NCBI GenBank assembly: GCA_020809705.1
Contig: CP085831.1
Span: 5,146,001 to 5,210,000 of the forward strand
Source of the DNA: Calonectria ilicicola
Lineage: Eukaryota; Ascomycota; Sordariomycetes; Hypocreales; Nectriaceae
Direction of reading: 5' to 3'
Length of the DNA stretch: 64,000 bases
A program made the translations under genes and the position numbers. Shown piece by piece: positions 56,292-64,000 of this stretch. The notes beneath the pieces were generated by a model. That model did not search any database. It had not been told where the DNA came from and saw only the letters and a list, made by a program, of their open reading frames with translations. Position 1 is the first letter of the stretch; every line of letters starts with the position of its first letter.

Positions 56292-58747
56292 CTACAACCA
56301 CCAAATGCTTCTTTGTTCCACTGATTGAAACCATGCGTCGACATCATAGCCAAACATCCTCCCAACACCCAGTCTCTCGTAACAATCGCTCATTCCTTCT
56401 ACTGAGACTGCTTTGAGATATAGGACCCGAAAAGCGGGATGGTGGCAACTGAACTTTCCGAACCCGTAGCCTCCGTATGACTTGGGTATCTTGGTCATTA
56501 CTAACGCAAATACGTCGTCGATTGCATCTATTTGCCCCCCTGGGCCAGCTTGGTGTCGAGGATGCTCAATCGAGGCCCATCCCCGCAACGTCTTACGGTC
56601 CGATTGCGTAGCTACGCGTCGCCACATTTCCCGACCGAAATCACTCGTGTGAGCAGTGAGAGTGGCCAACGCCTCTCGGTCTTCGCTTGCAGTGTAGTCA
56701 TCAATGACAACTCTATTCAATGTTCCAGACATACGGAGCATCACAAACCGGTTTTCGTTACCATATTCATCGGCTGGCGGTATCGCACTGCCCAACGAAA
56801 ACTGCGGCGTCATACTATTGTCAACATGCACCGTATATGCACTTAGGAATTCGCAAACAGTCTTTCCCTCATAATCTGTGGAACTAGGACGCTGAGCGCA
56901 TCGAGCTAAGCTCAGATGGACCTCTGACCACACATTGGTCGTTGACCATCTCACACCCATTCCGGACGGAACCTCTTCGCCCTTCTCATTGGGAGCTAGG
57001 GTCGCCATGGAAGCCCACGACTAGGTTGGCAAACTTTGCACACGAACTCTTGGACCAGGTTTGACTTGCTCCCAAAGCAAGCCATAAATATCCCCATACC
57101 AGGCTCCGCATACATAGCGATGGTTTAGCGCGGATGATTGGAGATTATCATGGTCCAGCAAGGCATGGCCAAATCCCCTGGCCACACCTCCGAGCGCTAC
57201 AAGCCGATCAGAGTCAACTTTTGTAAGTTTAAGATCCGAGTATGTCTCGATAACTCTATTCCAAGAGTTCAAGGTTTCCTCTCGGGTTGAAAAATCCAGT
57301 TTCATCGACGTCTTGAAGGCTAGATCGACTGATGAAGAGATCTGCGACTCGTTCCCCTGACAATTTTTACCCTCATGAATGAGATCGCCACGCACCGATA
57401 CTGGCAAGCCTCTCTGACATTGTAAGAAGACACTTGTTGCGGAGAAGGCAAGAATTCTTCGGCTAAGCATCCATTCCTGGGACACCCATCCTCTTTTTAG
57501 GAGCTCGCTCTGGGCGATGTATTCCTTGTAATCCTTTGCAAAGGTTGCGGGTCCGACGCATTGAATGTAGAAGTAACCCTTTTGCTCCCCACTGGGGTCC
57601 CGATATGGGAGACGCGCGACTCTAGGTATTGCCTTTGATTCCACGGGACTAAAAATCCCCCCATCATCAGACGTCTTGGTCGCAGAAATGGTCAGCCATG
57701 CATACTGGTAGTAATTGGCCATTTTCATCGATTCGCGTTTCCAGTCTTCTGGATCGTCTTGTGTGATGCAAAGTGAGTCAATCCAAATATATTTGATACC
57801 TAGCCTGGCTGCCAATATGCCGGCTTCTCGGAACAACTGAGATGGATACGTGTTCTGAGGGCAGTATCGTCGATTCCGACACCTCTCACAACGACCAGTC
57901 CGACAGTTGAGGTTGGCCTTGACTGTTTTGGCTGCTTCTGTACTTTCGTTCCATCGATGGCTCAAAGCAATGTACCTGCCCATCTTGCCAGCTGTCACTG
58001 CGAGGCGGATTCTGTCTTTCGATGGTCCGGGGGCATTCCCTTTGTCTTCAACGACTTCATAACAGAGACTAGGTAGCGGGGCATTGTTTACATCAAATCT
58101 CTTGCATTGTGAAAGCGTTTGGTTGCATTCGGGATGTCCTCGCCAACATGTATAATGCCATGACAAAATTTCACTAATGTAGGAGCCTGAAATGGTACTT
58201 CTGTCTGCTAGGAGTCGGACGGTGACGTCTTGAGATCTCTGGGCAGGTGTTCCTAAATGATTTATCATCAGTATTTGTCTTTACAAGACGGCGGTAGTGG
58301 GAGAGTATTGGGAAACAAACCAAGGTCGGCAGCAACGTGCAGTTGCACACGGGTCCAATTGTCCTTTTCTGATTGATTCCACTGAATTGCTGCGCTCATA
58401 CCACCAATATTCAACGCCTCAGCTCCAGTGTTGCTTGCACTCCGACCACGCATGGTATAAAAATCGATCCATGGTGATGCCCAATATTGCACCCACTGCC
58501 AACGAAGCCACCGTTGCCACTGGTCCGTAAGACGGAGGTTATTTTCTTCGTTTCGAACATCGGCCACAGTAAATTTCTTTTCGCCTTCTTCGATCAGATT
58601 CTCGTAGAGCATTGTGCACATCCCACAGCCTAGTTCGGCTCCGCTGACAACGGCGCTCTTAGGATACAGCCGGTGTCTGTATTGATCGCTGGCCTTTGGA
58701 AAGGCCTGAATATCGAAATTCTGACACCGTGAGCATAGATCTTCCAT
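56292..58747 (-). pseudogene. HET-domain (heterokaryon incompatibility) gene with an in-frame amber codon
   Basis: Two exons, 58747-58321 and 58252-56292. The HET domain is clear: GRYIALSHRW, IKYIWIDSLCITQDDPEDWKRE, MANYYQYAWLTISA and RGWVSQEWMLSRRILAFS, after an N-terminal CxxC-type region (LCSRCQNF, GCGMC). The frame meets TAG at 57023-57021, exactly where HET proteins have Trp in the conserved PTWSWAS, and then continues open for 242 codons (SWASMATLAP onward) to a stop at 56292. A single TGG-to-TAG change explains it. If translated only to the stop, a 552-residue protein with the whole HET core but without its C-terminal third would form. HET proteins trigger cell death on contact between incompatible strains; loss of one allele's tail could be neutral or functional. 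Confidence 0.85.
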
Positions 58748-59009
58748 TTTCTTACTGCATAGCGATATTTCTCGTAGTCGAACATGGATAAGGACAGTTT
58801 GATGACTTCCATCAGGCTGATGAAAGCTGAGCACTAGTGTGAGGGGCTGAAATCATGGGCAACCAAGTATATCGCGGCATTACGTCTTGGCGCAGGTGAG
58901 ACATCTAGCTATAATTAGAGCAACAAAACCAGCTCTTCCCCAGATTCACAGAAGATCTCCTTTTTTTTTTCTCTCTCATCATCACCGGCATCGCCGGACT
59001 GCACTCACC

Positions 59010-60450
59010 ATGTCCCCAGGACAGAGCCAAACTGTGGGACGAATATTGCCGTGGTCCCGGGCTCAGCCTTTAGCCGCTAGAGCACATGGACTTTTGCATC
59101 CCCAAAATCCCAACTTGCGCAGCCTGGGGAGATCAGAGTGGGACTTCCAGGCAAGCAGGTTCGTCAAGAACCGCTGCTTCTACTTCTCCATTGGACCAGT
59201 TCTCGTAAATATTTTCATCATGATCATGATCCATTTTATTCGGCTCATCACAACGGAGGAAAACAGGGTCACAGAAAAGACATTTCGCCTCAGGTTCAAA
59301 ACTCTCGAGACTCTATTCAGCAGTTTATTTTTATGCATTGTATTAAATGGAATGTTACTGGTCAGTTTCAAGCGCCGTGGGCCTGGAATCCGGACTAAAT
59401 GTTCTCTCCTCATATTATTGGACCTTGTCTGCGTTTGCCTTGCATCTGCAGCAACCCACCTTGCTCAGATTCTTGACGCTATCTACATGACCAAATACTA
59501 CTATGATCGAAAGGACTGGGCATCGAAGCCTGCGCCCTCCGAAAACACGGCCATCTATAAGGCTTTGGCGAGGGGCACCTGTGTAGTTACGGTCATCAAG
59601 TGTCTTATTCAAATAGGCACCGGGCTTGCTCTTTTTTGTTTCTTGCCGGTTCACAAGAGGATACCCAACAACCTCGACCCGATTTTGAGGAGAAGAGCAC
59701 ACTGCGTACTTTCAATACCACAGAACTCTCAGGTCGAGTTGGCGCCCTTCAATCAAAATACAGGCCCTCTGTCAGCGCTCTTCCTAGCACACGAGACCGA
59801 ACGATTGAAGACCACAAGAATAGATGATAGTACATCTCTAGAAAGTAGCACTACCCTTCCACTTAGTGCTGCCAGTCAGTATGGCCTAGACATATCAGCA
59901 GGACCACAACTCGAATCGTCGCTTAGATTCTGGGGATCTCAACGTCGATGTATCGAGTTCAACACTTGGGCTGTGCCCACTGTGATTGGTCTTTTAGTTT
60001 CATTTGCATTAGAAGCCACCTCAAATGCTATCGATGTTAATTACATGAATCACGGCACGTGGTACGTACTAAATGAACTAGAGGAACTGAACAGTACATC
60101 GGTCTAATCGCCTTAACAGCACTAATATCCTGTATATTTTGTGTCCTTTGATACTCCTATCTTTTCCCATCATCCTACTAGGGCTTGTCAGATTCGGAGT
60201 CCCCTTTGACACCATGATAATATTTGGGTGGCGACTTGGCGTTGTCCTAGCTCGAATCTTTACATTGCTTAATATATTAGTGGTTGGTTTCCTTGGGCGT
60301 CGCACAATTGCCGCATTTATCATCTTAAATGGCTCTTCACCGACTTCGTTATCTGTAATAACTAGTTTAGGAGGCTATTTGTCTTTTACTATCATCATTA
60401 TTCAACTTTTTATCCAAGTTGTAGGTCATAGGTTTAGGTTTGCTGTTTGA
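59010..60450 (+). CDS. Multi-pass membrane protein of unknown family (460 aa)
   Basis: Two exons, 59010-60061 and 60120-60450, with start context CACCATGTCC. About eight hydrophobic helices are visible: five in the first exon (around residues 57-80, 100-120, 130-155, 190-215, 325-345) and three in the last exon (ILYILCPLILLSFPIILLG, VVLARIFTLLNILVVGFLG, LSFTIIIIQLFIQVV). A soluble loop of about 100 residues lies between helices 4 and 5, with Ser/Thr-rich sequence. No transporter or receptor signature is recognised. It shares a 262-base divergent promoter with the HET gene, so linked expression is possible. Confidence 0.6.
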
Positions 60451-61328
60451 AGAAGTTACTTCGAAAAAAAAGAACAGTACCGGCTGATGCGTCCCCGACC
60501 ACCACCTCTAGTGTTGTTTAAACAAATATTGATAGGAATGATATCTGGATGGTGGTGAAAGGATTGAACATGCCACAGAAATAGGCGCCATATAATCTTT
60601 TGACCGAGATTCTTATGCGTCTGCTCCACACAGGCCGTGCTGATCTCAGTCGCATGACCCTTGACTTCAATACCTCACGGTCGGATATGTTGCGTACCCC
60701 ATATTTCTAACTTGGCAACTATTCATTGGAAAGAGAATTATCGACTAATATTAATAAGATGATTCTCAAAGTGGATAGTATCGAAGGCAGACTAGAGGTT
60801 CATGCCTTGAGAAACATTGCATTTGCTGAAGAGCGGCTTCTTCAACATCATCATGCAAAGACAGTTATAATTCTTCCTATGGAAGAATTGGCACCGACAG
60901 ACAAGACAAGATATGTGCCGAATCCAGCAGCGACTTTTGAGCTGCTAAGAATGAACGGATCACTCGTCTGCTGCGCCTACTTGTCCCCACACATCCCAGT
61001 CTGAATATCAACAAGCAACATCGTTTCGCATCATTGCTCGACCCGCTCACCTTCGGACACCGCCCATGACAAAATGGAGACCCTACCAACTCCTTGCACA
61101 ATCCTTGGCGACTCTGCATTGCCAGGTTCCGTCTTTTATAAACTATTTGGAGCTATCAGGGCTCTTCAAAAAGGGCGTGCGTCTGTACGGGAACTACTCA
61201 TCATTATCGGTCAATTGATGGAACGTTGTGCTAATTACAAAATTCCTCACGCGCACGCAATTTCTATTCAAAACTACTCACAAAAACAGGCAACTCGTAT
61301 GTGTCAATCTCGTGTTTTTTGTCTATTA
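60451..61328. other. Intergenic with unassigned open frames
   Basis: Plus-strand frames at 60726-61004 (92 codons) and 61074-61523 (149 codons) have no recognised domain, and the second overlaps the decayed gene on the other strand. They may be remnants or chance. Confidence 0.3.
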
Positions 61329-62450
61329 TCATTCAAGAAAACTAACATAACTTTCTGGGACCATAAGACTCCCAATAGAAGACGTGCCTTCAAGGTCGGG
61401 TCGCTCATCGTGGTTACAAAAGTCAACCCAATCGTTGGACAAAACACCATCTCGAACTCCCGCCGACTTCCCTGTCAATTTCCCATCACTGCTCCAAAGT
61501 GCAACAACTCGATTGGAGGTTGATTCAACACGAAAGTCGGAATTTAGGTCCATGTCGGCTTGAAACCATTGCAATGATTGGCCGTCGATGATGTCGCTAT
61601 GGGTGTTGAGTGAACCATCATCCCGAAGGTTAATATAGAAGCTGGCAACCCGACGTCCACGAGTCTTGCTGATAATAAAGAAATAGAGACGTTTCCCTTG
61701 ATTTTTCTTCTCATGAGACTGCAAAACAACTGTACGAGCCAGAGGTGAAACAATTTTGAGGTTCTCAGGGACACAGATTTCCGTTGATTTCTAATAAATG
61801 ACATCTCCACGTGCCCACGCATCAAGATGGGATGTGTGTAGACCGTCGATCGAGAGCCACAAATCGCCTCCTGACTCTTCGGTGATGTTCAAATTAAGAA
61901 CGTAGTCGAAATTGGAGAATTCCAAAGATGGATGAATCAACAAACCTTCCTCTCATTTTCCGATTCTGCCGGGAGGGGCTGATCTCATAGTGGGTTTCGT
62001 CCAAGGGCTATCTGACATGGCGTTGAATTTTCGAGCATAAAACTTGTCATATTTTGTTTGCATCAAGACATAATCATTGATGCGAACAATAGTATAGCCG
62101 TCCTTTTTGTCTTGGGAATACGGGCGGCGGGTCTCGGATACCACGTCTAGATATCTCGCCATTTTAAAGACAGTATTATTCTGATTCTTTTGGGGCGTGG
62201 AGGCTGTCATCCAGATCTCCCCCTCTGTATCCCAAGATCTATGGAAGAAAAAGTCGATAGACCCGTCGGGGCCGATTCTTTTGGGAAAGGGGATTTCAAT
62301 TGACCCACGTCGAATAAATTTCGGGTCATTGGGTTGGCTTGCTGGGTCTAAGACCCAGCTGATGGCTTCATATACCCACAAATCGTCACGCCAGATGAAG
62401 GTGAGAAGTCTGAGTGATCCAGAGGCGCCAATTTGACCTGATGCACTCAT
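61329..62450 (-). pseudogene. Decayed gene of unknown family with two in-frame stops
   Basis: One continuous reading frame runs from ATG 62450 to 61329 (374 codons) but is interrupted by TGA at 61955-61953 and TAG at 61793-61791. Sequence on both sides of each stop looks coding and of similar character: beta-rich, Trp and Asp-rich segments such as FFFHRSWDTEGEIWMT, GDLWLSIDGLHTSHLDAW, ASFYINLRDDGSLNTHSD and VVALWSSDGKLTG. This recalls repeated blades or a lectin-like beta structure, but no family is recognised. Single changes CGA-to-TGA and CAG-to-TAG would restore sense codons. The frame is also open upstream to about 62588 without an ATG, so the true 5' end may be lost as well. Confidence 0.6.
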
Positions 62451-64000
62451 CAGAGGACTGTTTGGGTTGAAAGAGCCCGACTCAAGTGTGGTGGTGGTGG
62501 CAGTGCAAGCAGCGGCAGTGCCATAGCTGATCTGCAGTGGGGTTGAGGGGAAACCTCGGGATAGTGCATTTTTGTTGTTGTAAAGGAGTTTGCTTCAGTG
62601 GTGCCTTGAAATGGGCCTGTCCGCGTTGATATACTCAGGTCTAGATAAGGTTCAAAGCAAAGGCTCATCAAGGTCATTGGAAATCTTCACTTCAAGGTTT
62701 CTAAATCTACGGTATTGTACGGTGGACAGGGTACAGGCTGCCGCCTTGCCATCGCATCTAGAAGGCGAGAACAATCGGACTGCTCCTTAGATGGCTAGGT
62801 CGAGCTGCCTCTTATAGGGGATATCCAACACAAAGCGCATACACTTAAGGGGAGCGAAATCTGTGAAGTGCTAAGCCATTGAAAAGGGGAAGAAAGAAAA
62901 AAAGAAAGTAACAAAAATGGCTCAGGGTCAGTCTGGAGAACTCTGTTTACTTATACACAAGTCTAGCTATCTAGCAAGGTCAATACGCCAAATAAGGCTT
63001 GCGGATACAAACTAAAAACAAGAAAGTTACCAAACATTGTAATAACCTAGAAATGCCATCCCTAATACCTTGATAGAAAAAGTCCGGAGAACTCATATGG
63101 AAACTTTGTTGCGGTATATATAGAATTATCATATCCAACATCTTGAAAATCTTAAATCAAAAAGCAATCATACATGATTCCACATTATTTGCCAAATTTG
63201 GGGCGGTAACACATCACAAACTAGCGCGGCTTCTCCGAACCGCACACCCAATATTTTAGCAGTTGTTACTGGCTGCAAGAAATCGAGCCCCTTCGGAGGG
63301 AGCTGTCTTAGATGAGACAAATATGCCACATTTCATTAGTCGCCACAGTTGCAAGACCTGCATCCGAAAAAAAAAAATTGCCCAAACAGGGAAATGGCGC
63401 AGCCTAATTTTGATCACTTTCATTTTTTTTCGCATCGCCATTATTGTCGTGGGGTCTAGATATCGTTGAGACTGTGTCATAGGTGGAGTGAATGCCAGCT
63501 AGGTACATGCATGCCTAATAGACATCACTCCATGCAAGTAAAAGATGATGAGTCCGTGAATCAGGGAATTAAAACTCACGCAGTAGTAAACATGCAAAAT
63601 ACCAGCAAGGAGATTATCCTGGCACGCCCCGATGCAACACCAAATCGTCAATGTAAATTTTAGCATGGGAAATGCCAGAGACCCTAGATAGACCTCCGTA
63701 CACTCCACGTGAGGTGGTAAATCATGATGGGGTTGCATGTATGCCTTGGCGGATCATTCAATAACCAAGTGCTGCAACATCCCGAAAAACACAGAGCCCC
63801 AGTTGAGTATCATCTAGGCCTTGCTTGATTTGCAGTGAAAAAATATATCGCCACCTATTCAGCACAACGGTTTATCGCGCCAAACGGCTTGGCAAAGTCA
63901 GACACCAAATGGCCGAATTCATTATGTTGAGATGAAATCAGCCCACACAATCACTCAATAATTTTCATGAGATCGACGCCTATTGCTCCCCTATTGCCGA
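62451..64000. other. Gene-poor right end
   Basis: Possible lost 5' part of the decayed gene up to about 62590, then AT-rich sequence with short poly-A/T runs. Only frames below 80 codons, none recognisable. Confidence 0.45.

Noticed and set aside
61074..61523. 149-codon plus-strand frame
   Set aside because: No domain; overlaps the 3' part of the decayed gene on the opposite strand.

Overview
The window is nuclear DNA of a filamentous ascomycete (Pezizomycotina). The evidence is short GT-AG introns of about 45-75 bases in most genes, two Zn2Cys6 regulators, a NACHT-type NLR, a HET-domain gene, three fungal P450s and a fungal rhodopsin-like membrane protein. The genus cannot be fixed from this sequence. 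I see no rRNA, tRNA, CRISPR array or intact transposon.

Layout. Bases 1-16 kb hold unlinked genes: the N-terminal end of a SNF2-like gene running off the left edge, an NLR with C-terminal zinc fingers whose frame is cut by an amber codon, a T5orf172-domain protein, an unrecognised cytosolic protein, an orphan secreted protein and a pectin methylesterase. At 16-29 kb there is a J-domain protein, a Zn2Cys6 activator, two P450s and a rhodopsin-like membrane protein. At 29.4-55.4 kb there is a dense block of fifteen genes that looks like one metabolic cluster: an amidohydrolase-2 decarboxylase-like enzyme, a type I extradiol (VOC) dioxygenase, a fumarylacetoacetate-hydrolase family protein, an NmrA-like reductase, a LovD-like serine hydrolase, a Zn2Cys6 regulator, an SDR, a Cys/Met-type PLP enzyme, a salicylate-hydroxylase-like FAD monooxygenase, an FMO/BVMO-like monooxygenase, three small alpha+beta proteins (YCII, SnoaL-like, DUF1857), an MFS transporter and a P450. 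At 56-64 kb there are a HET-domain gene broken by a stop codon, an eight-helix membrane protein and a decayed gene with two in-frame stops.

How the genes may work together. The 29-55 kb block contains no PKS, NRPS, terpene cyclase or prenyltransferase. It does contain the steps of an aromatic meta-cleavage route: hydroxylation (FAD monooxygenase, P450), extradiol ring opening (VOC dioxygenase), hydrolysis (FAH family), decarboxylation (amidohydrolase 2), with reductases, a transporter and a regulator. A clustered fungal meta-cleavage pathway would be unusual, because fungi mostly use intradiol cleavage through beta-ketoadipate. Inverted CCG-N6/7-CGG sites lie in several intergenic regions of this block, and one lies in front of the P450 at 22.5 kb, so the two Zn2Cys6 proteins may control a larger unit. 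Pathway and substrate are inference.

Three genes (NLR, HET, and the gene at 61-62 kb) carry in-frame nonsense codons with the frame continuing afterwards. All four stops can be explained by C-to-T or G-to-A changes. Exon borders were derived by hand from splice signals and frame continuity; in every gene with more than one exon the stated exons sum to a whole number of codons unless noted.
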